Shown here piece by piece: positions 1 to 5,292 of a stretch of DNA of 7,730 nt. How positions within the stretch are numbered: position 1 is the first letter of the stretch; the number at the start of each line of letters is the position of its first letter. Location: the NCBI GenBank assembly GCA_001515185.1, contig LQHI01000025.1, positions 1 to 7,730 on the forward strand. Reading direction: 5' to 3'. Source of the DNA: Hadesarchaea archaeon DG-33 (lineage in GTDB: Archaea > Hadarchaeota > Hadarchaeia > Hadarchaeales > Hadarchaeaceae). A model generated the notes under the pieces. The model was given only the letters and a program-made list of their open reading frames with translations. It was not told the origin of the DNA and did not search any database. The translations under genes were made by a program, and so were the position numbers.

Positions 1-150
1 AAGACAAGAAGCGGCAAAATTATGAGAAGAGTTTTGAAAGCAATAGCCTCACAGATACCATTAGGTGATGTCACCACGTTGGAGGATGAAGCTTCCGTAG
101 AGGAAGTAAAACAGGCATATGAAGAATTCAGAAAAATGATGGAAAAATAA
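1..150 (+). CDS. acsA: Acetyl-CoA synthetase (AMP-forming), C-terminal end only
   Basis: The window opens inside this gene; 49 codons remain before the TAA stop at 148-150. The visible peptide begins KTRSGKIMRRVLKAIA and continues through LGDVTTLEDEASVEEV. This is the characteristic C-terminal signature of acetyl-CoA synthetases (acetate + ATP + CoA to acetyl-CoA + AMP + PPi), cytoplasmic enzymes of acetate assimilation. The lysine in SGKIMRR (sixth visible residue) corresponds to the catalytic lysine used for adenylation, which in bacterial Acs is controlled by reversible acetylation. The start, the adenylate-binding core and any upstream context lie outside the window. The gene converges on the HD-domain gene, with 67 bases between the two stops. 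A related acyl-CoA synthetase cannot be excluded from so short a fragment, but the motif and the LGDVTTLEDEAS tail favour acetyl-CoA synthetase. Confidence 0.88.
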   Translation, partial: KTRSGKIMRRVLKAIASQIPLGDVTTLEDEASVEEVKQAYEEFRKMMEK

Positions 151-217
151 CCGGTTTGAAACTCCATAGCCTTCATTAAATGCGAAATATTCTAGCCCCA
201 ACAAATAGACTGTGTGT
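151..217. other. Convergent intergenic gap
   Basis: These 67 bases separate the stop of the + strand acetyl-CoA synthetase gene from the stop of the - strand HD-domain gene. I see no strong hairpin followed by a T-run and no long T-tract on either strand, so no terminator is assigned. Confidence 0.6.
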
Positions 218-805
218 TCATTGAAGACCAGAATAGCGTTCGTCCAGTTCTTTGATCAAAGCCATTACTGGTGGCAACTCCTTTTCATAAATCTTGATAT
301 CTTTGTGAACCGCGCGCCAAAGTTCATCGAGTTCCTTCGAACGATTTCCTCGCTCTCGATATTTGACCGCCTGCACGAGCATTGAGAGGTAATCTGCCGC
401 ATGGACGAGCTTAGCCTCAAGGGTGCGCTTTTCGCTATACTCCCGCCAAAGCTTTAGGTATTTTTCTTTATTCGGCAGCTTGCCCAAGAGATACTCAAGT
501 GCTCTTTTTTCAATACGTTTCTTCGTGCCGGTGGGGCCCAAGTGTTTCAAGGCTGTGTAGGGAAAGTCGCCGATCGATGCCTCGGCCCAATCGTGCACGA
601 CCGCCATGCTGAGTGCTCGCTCCCGATCAAGTTTCTTGCCTCTACGCTCGAGTTCATCGACAAGTAGCAATGTTATTGCGGCAACATCGAACGTGTGTTG
701 CGCCACATCCTCGACCTCGCTGAGTGGGACGTTGCAGAGCAACCAGCCCGTGCGCGGCATTCGCTTGAGATTGTTTAGTCGCCCGAGAAACTCACACAAT
801 TTCAC
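218..805 (-). CDS. HD-domain metal-dependent phosphohydrolase, YfbR/HDDC2-like
   Basis: A 195-residue cytoplasmic HD-superfamily protein. The metal-binding signature is complete: His37 (in VAQHTFDVA), His71-Asp72 (in VVHDWAEASIGD), and Asp138 (in LVHAADYLS), with Glu75 and Asp80 in the conserved stretch after HD. The N-terminal LKRMPRTGWLLCNV segment and the spacing of the motifs resemble YfbR (5'-deoxynucleotidase) and HDDC2, so hydrolysis of a nucleoside monophosphate is the best family-level guess. The substrate is not proven by sequence. I chose the GTG start at 803-805, one base after the nikR stop, because GGTGGTGG lies six bases before it and the homology begins there. A longer open frame continues upstream, but it lies inside nikR. 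The one-base gap implies co-transcription and translational coupling with nikR, and so probably nickel-responsive expression. HD proteins of this type use divalent metals, but any functional link to nickel is inference. Confidence 0.85.
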   Translation of the reverse strand: MKLCEFLGRLNNLKRMPRTGWLLCNVPLSEVEDVAQHTFDVAAITLLLVDELERRGKKLDRERALSMAVVHDWAEASIGDFPYTALKHLGPTGTKKRIEKRALEYLLGKLPNKEKYLKLWREYSEKRTLEAKLVHAADYLSMLVQAVKYRERGNRSKELDELWRAVHKDIKIYEKELPPVMALIKELDERYSGLQ

Positions 806-806
806 C

Positions 807-1211
807 TTAAACCACCACCAGTTTGGCTTGCTTGACGCCTCGGAGCGCGCCCAAGTGATCGACCAGCTTGCGAATCTCCTCTGAGGGGCCCCTGACAATC
901 AGCGTTTCCAAGCAGTTTTTGGCGTCAACATGCAAATGCTGGACTGCGCTTATTATACTAGAACTCGCGTGCTGGATATCCATGAGTGCGTCAATCAGCC
1001 CTCGGACATCGTGCTCGTACACTAGCATTACGACCCCGATACGTTCGCCCTTGAGCTCCTTGCGCCACTTGTAGCTCGCCAAAAAATCTCGTAAAGCATC
1101 ACGGACCGCCTCCGAACGGCTTGCATAACCTTGAGCTTTAAGAGAGCAATCGAGCTCATCCAACAAATCTTGAGGCAACGTCAAGCTCACTCGCGTTATC
1201 TTTTTCGGCAT
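807..1211 (-). CDS. nikR: Nickel-responsive transcriptional regulator NikR
   Basis: A 134-residue protein of normal NikR length. Residues 3-45 form a ribbon-helix-helix DNA-binding domain: beta strand ITRVSLTLP, then helices containing LLDELD and SRSEAVRDALRDFL. Residues 55-134 form the ACT-like tetramerisation and metal-binding domain. The four high-affinity Ni(II) ligands are present with spacing identical to E. coli NikR (His76, His87, His89, Cys95): here His81, His92, His94 and Cys100, in QHASS and QHLHVDAKNC. NikR binds Ni(II) and represses nickel uptake genes. The ATG at 1209-1211 is preceded by GGGAG at about six bases. The open frame extends 13 codons upstream, but without an SD and outside the family's usual N-terminus. 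nikR is divergent from the transporter operon and shares its promoter region, and the HD-domain gene follows one base downstream. Confidence 0.96.
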   Translation of the reverse strand: MPKKITRVSLTLPQDLLDELDCSLKAQGYASRSEAVRDALRDFLASYKWRKELKGERIGVVMLVYEHDVRGLIDALMDIQHASSSIISAVQHLHVDAKNCLETLIVRGPSEEIRKLVDHLGALRGVKQAKLVVV

Positions 1212-1267
1212 GCCAGCTCCCTGCAAACTTAGTTGCCAAGTGTTTTTCAAGTTATCTATGATAGTAA

Positions 1268-1277
1268 TATTTTTATA
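1268..1277 (-). promoter_or_regulatory. TATA box of the nikR-HD operon
   Basis: Read on the - strand this is TATAAAAATA, a strong archaeal TATA-like element. It overlaps the + strand TATA box almost exactly. A start about 25 bases downstream (near 1245) would leave a leader of roughly 30-35 bases before the nikR ATG, with room for the GGGAG SD. Confidence 0.58.
1270..1277 (+). promoter_or_regulatory. TATA box of the cbiM operon
   Basis: TTTTTATA fits an archaeal TATA element. Transcription would be expected to start about 25 bases downstream, near 1300, only a few bases before the cbiM ATG at 1307. That implies a leaderless or nearly leaderless mRNA, in keeping with the absence of a convincing SD. 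The box sits at the centre of the putative operator. Confidence 0.6.
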
Positions 1278-1306
1278 CCAAAAAGTATTACTAAAATGGG
1301 GCCATT

Positions 1307-1942
1307 ATGCACATACCAGATGGATTTCTAAGCGTTGCGGTATGGGCATCATTGTGGGTAGTCGCTATGCTGATTCTGGTTGTCGCAGTTTGGAGGACTA
1401 ATAAAAAACTTGGAGATAGACACGTTCCACTACTAGGCGTGCTGGCAGCGTTCATCTTCGCAGCACAAATGTTAAACGTGCCGGTAGCTGGCGGCACCAG
1501 TGGACATATGCTCGGCGGAGTACTCATCGCTGTTTTTGTCGGCCCGCTGGCTGGATCGATTGTAATGGGATCAATCTTTGGTGTACAAGCAATATTCTTC
1601 CAAGATGGAGGGATAACTACGATGGGCGCGAACATCATCAACATGGGGCTTATTGGCACCATCCTTGGCTATTTCATCTACCAGAGTGTTAAAAAAGTTG
1701 TGAAAGGGGACAGAGGCATGATTATTGGAGCTGGCGTCGCTGCTTGGATCGCTGTGGTGCTCGCGTCGGCCGCATGCGCATTTGAGTTAGCAGCTTCAGG
1801 AACCTCGCCTCTTGGGATAGCTCTGCCGGCAATGGTAGGAATCCACGTAATAATCGGTATCATCGAGGCCGCCATCACCATTGCGGTAATTAGCTTCGTC
1901 CTAAAGACGCGGGCAGACCTGCTGAAGCTACCAAAAATATAG
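1307..1942 (+). CDS. cbiM: Nickel/cobalt transporter S component CbiM/NikM
   Basis: A 211-residue polytopic membrane protein, the substrate-binding S component of a group I ECF-type nickel/cobalt importer. It begins MHIPDGFLS, the hallmark N-terminus of the family, which fixes the ATG at 1307. Met1 and His2 are part of the metal site, and His67 in GTSGHMLGG matches the third ligand position known from structurally characterised NikM. Hydrophobic segments fall near residues 10-30, 41-60, 68-100, 104-130, 138-160 and 175-205. The TAG stop at 1940-1942 is followed within ten bases by the next gene. The metal is more likely nickel than cobalt because of the divergent nikR and shared operator, and because the companion protein is of the PDGLE type. 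Residue-level metal specificity cannot be read with certainty. Confidence 0.95.
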   Translation: MHIPDGFLSVAVWASLWVVAMLILVVAVWRTNKKLGDRHVPLLGVLAAFIFAAQMLNVPVAGGTSGHMLGGVLIAVFVGPLAGSIVMGSIFGVQAIFFQDGGITTMGANIINMGLIGTILGYFIYQSVKKVVKGDRGMIIGAGVAAWIAVVLASAACAFELAASGTSPLGIALPAMVGIHVIIGIIEAAITIAVISFVLKTRADLLKLPKI

Positions 1943-1951
1943 GTGAAAAAA

Positions 1952-2245
1952 ATGAAACTCAAAGAAAAATGGTGGATCACCGGACTTGTCATCGCGATCT
2001 CTATGGCATGTGTGCTATCGCTTTTCGCCTCCTCCGAGCCAGATGGTCTCGAACGAGTTGCAGAAGATCAAGGATTCGCAGAGAAAGCTGGGGGACAAGA
2101 AGCCATTCACTCTCTGATGCCTGACTATGCTATCCCCGGCATTGAAAATGAAGCACTTGCCACATCGCTAGCGGGTCTAGTCGGAGTGTTTATTATTACC
2201 GGTATAACTCTGGGTTGGGGTACAATCCTAAAACGGAGACGCTGA
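1952..2245 (+). CDS. PDGLE-domain N component of the nickel/cobalt transporter (NikN/CbiN role)
   Basis: A 97-residue small membrane protein. An N-terminal hydrophobic helix (about residues 8-27) is followed by the signature ASSEPDGLERVAEDQGF, an extracytoplasmic stretch ending near MPDYAIPGIENEALATSLAG, and a second helix (about 71-91) capped by a positive LKRRR tail. This is the PDGLE domain, which occurs fused to NikM/CbiM or as a stand-alone partner. It stabilises the S component and is needed for metal loading. It is not classical CbiN, and this supports a nickel-type system. I preferred the ATG at 1952 because AGGTGA (1941-1946) lies five bases before it. A GTG at 1943 would extend the protein by three residues but would sit inside that SD. 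The SD overlaps the cbiM stop, so translation is probably coupled. Confidence 0.9.
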   Translation: MKLKEKWWITGLVIAISMACVLSLFASSEPDGLERVAEDQGFAEKAGGQEAIHSLMPDYAIPGIENEALATSLAGLVGVFIITGITLGWGTILKRRR

Positions 2246-2253
2246 AACGGCAT

Positions 2254-3015
2254 ATGAAGCATCATTTTCTAGACCAGCATAGTAATTTGCATAGTCCCAT
2301 ACATGTTTTAGACCCAAGAGTGAAAATAATCGCGCTTTTTTCCTTCCTTTTCTTCATAATTTTCACCCCAATAACTCAGGCTCCGAAATTCGCCTTTTAC
2401 GGGGCACTAGTCTTCTCGATTATCCTAATTTCACGAGTTCCGCTTAAATTTATCCTTAAGAGATCCTCGGTGATAGTTCCATTTGTGCTGCTCGTTGCTG
2501 TAGGGTTGCCGTTCTTAGGTGGTGGTGACGCAGCTGGATCATACAATATTGGCATTTTTAGAATAACCCACTCAGCCTTGTTGATTTTTCTCAATGTGTT
2601 AGTAAAATCGTGGCTTTGTGTGCTCGCAATGATCGTTCTTACCACAACAACCCCATTTCCAAAACTCCTAAATGGATTTCAAAGACTGAAACTGCCAAAA
2701 ATCTTCATAATGATTCTCTCTTTTATGTACCGCTTTATTTTCATCGCTATAGATGAGTTCGGGCGAATGCGCAGGGCACGCGATGCAAGGGCACCTAGCC
2801 TTGGCAGAATACAACATGTAAAAATCGTTGGATGCATGATTGGAACATTGTTCGCAAAAAGCTATGAAAGAGGAGAGCGCGTTTATACTGCAATGCGCTC
2901 CAGAGGGTTCAATGGGGAAATTAAGCTAACACACGAACTTGAATTCAAGAGATCGGATATCTTCTTCTTCTCTAGCTTTTTCTCACTTCTAATACTGATC
3001 TTAGTGGTGGTATGA
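2254..3015 (+). CDS. cbiQ: ECF transporter T component CbiQ/NikQ
   Basis: A 253-residue transmembrane coupling protein of the nickel/cobalt ECF importer. It has a soluble N-terminus (HVLDPRVKII, a typical CbiQ opening) and hydrophobic segments near residues 24-42, 47-60, 72-86, 104-128 and 148-165. A long cytoplasmic coupling-helix region follows, then a hydrophobic C-terminal helix ending in ILVVV. Two short arginine motifs that contact the ATPase are visible: RARDARA (174-180) and AMRSRG (213-218). The first has alanine where family members often have glycine or serine. The ATG at 2254 is chosen for homology and length; the nearest purine-rich stretch (GGAG at 2235-2238) is rather far, so coupling to the preceding gene is likely. 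Its ATGA junction overlaps the start of the ATPase gene by four bases. Confidence 0.93.
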   Translation: MKHHFLDQHSNLHSPIHVLDPRVKIIALFSFLFFIIFTPITQAPKFAFYGALVFSIILISRVPLKFILKRSSVIVPFVLLVAVGLPFLGGGDAAGSYNIGIFRITHSALLIFLNVLVKSWLCVLAMIVLTTTTPFPKLLNGFQRLKLPKIFIMILSFMYRFIFIAIDEFGRMRRARDARAPSLGRIQHVKIVGCMIGTLFAKSYERGERVYTAMRSRGFNGEIKLTHELEFKRSDIFFFSSFFSLLILILVVV

Positions 3016-3686
3016 AAGCTATTGAAATAAAAAATCTGCACTACACCTATCCTGATGGTACGAAAGCTTTACGTGGCATTAACCTAGATGTCGAAAGAGA
3101 GGAAAGCATATGCTTAATAGGTCCCAACGGCTCAGGAAAATCTACCCTTCTTCTTCACTTAAACGGCATCTTACAGCTACAAAGAGGTCGTGTACGCGTT
3201 ATCGGGATGGATTTACGCAAAAAAACAAGGGAAGTCAGAAGCAAAGTGGGGCTTGTGTTCCAAAATCCAGATGACCAGATGTTCATGCCGACGGTTTTCG
3301 AAGATGTCGCGTTTGGGCCAGTAAATATGGGACTCAGTGAATGGGAAGTAAAAAGGAGAGTTAGAAAAGCGCTGAAAGCGGTGGGTCTTGAAAGGTTCGA
3401 ACACCGAAGCTCGCATCACCTAAGCTACGGGGAAAAGAAAAGAGTCGCAATAGCAACCGTACTCTCCATGGAGCCTGAGATTTTGGTTCTTGATGAGCCA
3501 ACATTGGCCCTCGACCCTTGGATGAAAAAAGATTTTATGAAACTTTTAAAAGAACTTAAAAAACACCACACGATGGTAGTGGCGGGACATGATTTAGATT
3601 TAATGAAACTATGTAACCGAACATATCTGCTCAACGATGGAAAAATCGTGAAAGAAATTGGCAAAAAAAGTGAGATTTTCAAATGA
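3012..3686 (+). CDS. cbiO: ECF transporter ATP-binding protein CbiO/NikO
   Basis: A 224-residue ABC ATPase that powers the nickel/cobalt importer from the cytoplasmic face. All core motifs are visible in order: A-loop region Tyr11/Tyr13, Walker A GPNGSGKST (37-45), Q-loop Gln84 in VFQNPDDQMF, signature LSYGEKKR (137-144, a common CbiO/EcfA variant of LSGGQ), Walker B ILVLDEP (157-163), D-loop ALDP (166-169) and switch His193 in AGHDLDL. The QNPDDQ(M/L)F segment is typical of the CbiO/EcfA subgroup. Only one ATPase gene is present, so the importer should use a homodimer. The ATG overlaps the cbiQ stop (ATGA) and is preceded by GGTGG at 3006-3010. At 224 residues it is somewhat shorter at the C-terminus than many homologues, and nothing essential is missing. 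Confidence 0.95.
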   Translation: MKAIEIKNLHYTYPDGTKALRGINLDVEREESICLIGPNGSGKSTLLLHLNGILQLQRGRVRVIGMDLRKKTREVRSKVGLVFQNPDDQMFMPTVFEDVAFGPVNMGLSEWEVKRRVRKALKAVGLERFEHRSSHHLSYGEKKRVAIATVLSMEPEILVLDEPTLALDPWMKKDFMKLLKELKKHHTMVVAGHDLDLMKLCNRTYLLNDGKIVKEIGKKSEIFK

Positions 3687-3737
3687 GAGACCCTCAATGG
3701 TCGCTACTAACGTCAACTGGTGGAAAGAGGAAAAGGC

Positions 3738-3745
3738 ATAAATTA
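3738..3745 (+). promoter_or_regulatory. Possible TATA box of the EF-Tu domain-2-like gene
   Basis: The AT-rich stretch ATAAATTA lies about 30-38 bases before the ATG at 3776. It would place a transcription start only a few bases before the coding region. The call rests on spacing and composition only. Confidence 0.35.
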
Positions 3746-3775
3746 GGGGCAACTTACCTTAATCTGGTGAGGTGA

Positions 3776-4042
3776 ATGGAAGAAGCACCTATGGAAAAGA
3801 AGCTCGTGGGGAAGATATCCCACTACTTCACCAAGATAGGAGTGGGAGTCGTTGAGCTTTCCGATGAGCTGAAAGTAGGCGACCGAATCTCAATCGAGGG
3901 CGCTACCACCAGCATACAGCAGACGGTGGATTCTATGCAAATCGAGCACCAGAATGTGCAGAGTGCTGGTTCCGGGCAATCGATTGGGTTAAAAATTGTA
4001 GAGCGCGCGCGCGAGGGAGATCTCGTCTACAAACTTGGATAA
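3776..4042 (+). CDS. Small translation elongation factor-like protein (EF-Tu domain 2-type beta barrel)
   Basis: An 88-residue protein made almost entirely of one beta-barrel resembling domain 2 of EF-Tu/IF2-type factors. The recognisable blocks are VGKISHYFTKIGVGVVEL, LKVGDRISIEGATT, QTVDSMQIEH and GLKIVERAREGDLVYKL. It has no GTPase domain or G motifs, so it is not itself an elongation factor. Stand-alone proteins of this type are widespread in archaea and bacteria, usually annotated as translation elongation factor-like, and their role is unknown to me. The ATG at 3776 directly abuts the duplicated GGTGAGGTGA at 3766-3775. The ATG at 3791 (Met6) is an alternative, with the SD rather far. 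The gap after cbiO and the upstream AT-rich element suggest a separate transcript. I see no functional tie to the nickel or hydrogenase genes. Confidence 0.8.
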   Translation: MEEAPMEKKLVGKISHYFTKIGVGVVELSDELKVGDRISIEGATTSIQQTVDSMQIEHQNVQSAGSGQSIGLKIVERAREGDLVYKLG

Positions 4043-4132
4043 TCTCTCGCGTCCTCCCGATTCGCAGATTTTCAGCGCGCGTCAACCAGTTGTTCAGGTT
4101 CCTCCATTTAAGCTCTGACTTGGTTCTGTTTC

Positions 4133-4157
4133 CCGCATGTTCATTCAATGGATGCGG
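4133..4157. repeat. GC-rich inverted repeat upstream of the hydrogenase operon
   Basis: CCGCAT (4133-4138) and ATGCGG (4152-4157) form a perfect 6-bp dyad around a 13-base centre that itself contains CATTCAATG (4142-4150), also symmetric. A second small palindrome, GGATT-TC-AATCC, overlaps its right edge at 4156-4167. It lies about 40-65 bases before the probable hydB TATA box and about 90 bases after the preceding stop. It could be a regulator site or an RNA hairpin. No T-run follows directly, so it is not an obvious terminator. Confidence 0.45.
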
Positions 4158-4197
4158 ATTTCAATCCAACATTAAACCATTTAACTAAATAATCAAC

Positions 4198-4206
4198 TTT
4201 AATTAA
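4198..4206 (+). promoter_or_regulatory. Probable TATA box of the hydrogenase operon
   Basis: TTTAATTAA, in a strongly AT-rich tract (4171-4210), would direct a start near 4228, leaving a leader of about 20 bases before the hydB ATG with GGTGAG at 4240-4245. An alternative AT-rich candidate, TAAATAAT, lies just upstream around 4186-4193. Confidence 0.5.
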
Positions 4207-4248
4207 GAAGTATGATATGATGATGGGCCGGAACAGTTGGGTGAGAAA

Positions 4249-5292
4249 ATGAAAAATTGTGTGGTGGCCAAGAGAGAACTTTTAGATTTGATCGACAGGA
4301 GGATCGGAGAAGGGAAAGAGGTGGTGGCTCCTGTAAAACAGGAAAATCAGGCCAATTTTAAAAGGATAAAGTCCACGAGAGAGATCCTCTGGGAAGGCCC
4401 TCAAACGGTCATCCCACCCAAAGCTTTTCTTTTCCCTCAAGAGGAAGAATTGATGGAATATGAAGTTAACGATGAGATCAAGGTAAAGGTCAAAGTAGAG
4501 GGGAAACCAATAATTTTACTTGGTATCCATCCCTGCGACATAAATGGTACTGCGCTTTTGGATAAAGTTTTTGCGGAGAATAATTTGGATGAACATTATC
4601 TAAAGAAGCGGGAATTTGTAACTATAATCGGGTCGGAATGTCTTGTCCCCTGCTCCCCAGAATCTTATTGTTATCGCAAGGAATCAGTCCTCCCGTTGGA
4701 GGGGTTTGACCTTTTCTTAACAGATATTGGAGACAATTTCTTTGTGGAAGTAGGTTCAAAAAAAGGAAAATCTCTCATTTCAGAAATCGCTAGGAAAACG
4801 ACCCCATCAGATACCAAGAAATTGAAGAAAATTAGGAGGGTGAGAGACAATTTATTTGATGAAGAGCAGCGAAAGCTTAAGCCCAAACTTGAAGACCTGC
4901 CCAAGCTGCTGAGGGAAAATTACGACAGCCCGGTATGGGATGAACATGGGGCAAGGTGTTTCAGCTGCGGGTCATGCAACATGGTCTGCCCAACCTGTTA
5001 CTGCTTTGACGTGAGAGACTATATGGAGTTGAACTTGAAACGGGGAACTCGTTCGCGCTTCTGGGACGGTTGTCTTCTTACTGATTTTACCAAGGTGGCC
5101 TCAGGGGAGATATTTAGAGAGGGAAGGGGGGCGAGATTGCGCCACAGGACCAACCGGAAGGATTGGTACCTTTTTGAAAAATGGGAAAGAAGTTTTTGCA
5201 CGGGATGTGGGAGATGCGGAAAAGCTTGCCTTACGAAGATTGTTGATCCTCTCGACATCGAAAATGAACTCTACGATAGGTGGAAAAAATGA
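4249..5292 (+). CDS. hydB: Sulfhydrogenase/NAD(P)-linked [NiFe] hydrogenase, beta subunit (iron-sulfur)
   Basis: A 347-residue cytoplasmic iron-sulfur protein resembling the beta subunit of Pyrococcus-type sulfhydrogenase and AsrA of anaerobic sulfite reductase. The N-terminal two thirds contains the family motif GIHPCDINGTALLDKVF and the cysteine-bearing ECLVPCSPESYC segment. Two ferredoxin-like cluster motifs follow: Cys237-x2-Cys240-x2-Cys243-x3-Cys247-Pro, with a further Cys250, and Cys317-x2-Cys320-x2-Cys323-x3-Cys327. Both have the full set for [4Fe-4S] binding. It would pass electrons between the flavin subunit and other partners. The ATG at 4249 is chosen because GGTGAG ends three bases before it; a TTG at 4237 would add four residues but precedes the SD. 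It is first in a four-gene operon, and its stop overlaps the next start (ATGA). AsrA is the main alternative, made unlikely by the hydrogenase genes downstream. Confidence 0.9.
   Translation: MKNCVVAKRELLDLIDRRIGEGKEVVAPVKQENQANFKRIKSTREILWEGPQTVIPPKAFLFPQEEELMEYEVNDEIKVKVKVEGKPIILLGIHPCDINGTALLDKVFAENNLDEHYLKKREFVTIIGSECLVPCSPESYCYRKESVLPLEGFDLFLTDIGDNFFVEVGSKKGKSLISEIARKTTPSDTKKLKKIRRVRDNLFDEEQRKLKPKLEDLPKLLRENYDSPVWDEHGARCFSCGSCNMVCPTCYCFDVRDYMELNLKRGTRSRFWDGCLLTDFTKVASGEIFREGRGARLRHRTNRKDWYLFEKWERSFCTGCGRCGKACLTKIVDPLDIENELYDRWKK

Larger units (their letters stand above)
1262..1293. promoter_or_regulatory. Probable NikR operator: 32-bp dyad
   Basis: Perfect 8-bp arms TAGTAATA (1262-1269) and TATTACTA (1286-1293) are separated by 16 bases. 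A second matching layer, TTTT at 1271-1274 and AAAA at 1281-1284, lies on the same dyad axis between 1277 and 1278. A 16-base gap between half-sites is also found in the E. coli NikR operator (GTATGA-N16-TCATAC), although the half-site sequence and length here differ. The dyad lies between nikR and the nickel transporter operon and covers the putative TATA boxes of both, so bound NikR should block both promoters. The dyad is seen directly; its assignment to NikR is inference from context. Confidence 0.75.
4043..4248. other. Intergenic region between the EF-Tu domain-2-like gene and hydB
   Basis: These 206 bases hold the inverted repeat at 4133-4157, an AT-rich promoter tract at 4171-4210 and the hydB SD. 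I looked for a tRNA and for a convincing small ORF on both strands and found neither. Between 4043 and 4130 I see nothing I can name. Confidence 0.55.

Noticed and set aside
218..898. Longer 226-residue version of the HD-domain protein
   Set aside because: The extra 31 residues lie over the end of nikR, are low-complexity in character (NWWWF) and have no family match. GTG at 803-805 has a good SD and the expected N-terminus.
1291..1662. 123-residue ORF on the - strand, antisense to cbiM
   Set aside because: A shadow of the strongly coding cbiM frame, rich in Pro/Thr/Ala with no family resemblance. The other antisense ORFs opposite cbiQ, cbiO and the hydrogenase genes were dropped for the same reason.
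3687..3705. GACC-N6-GGTC hairpin after cbiO as a terminator
   Set aside because: Only a four-base stem and no following T-run.
4043..4135. Possible tRNA or small RNA gene in the intergenic region
   Set aside because: Isolated T-loop-like or C/D-box-like words appear, but no cloverleaf, acceptor pairing or properly spaced box pair could be assembled on either strand.
3933..4148. 71-residue ORF on the - strand
   Set aside because: It starts with TTG without SD, runs antisense through the end of the EF-Tu domain-2-like gene, and has no recognisable domain.
4156..4170. Sequence GGATTTCAATCC resembling the end of some archaeal CRISPR repeats
   Set aside because: It occurs once; there is no second copy at repeat spacing and no spacer pattern.
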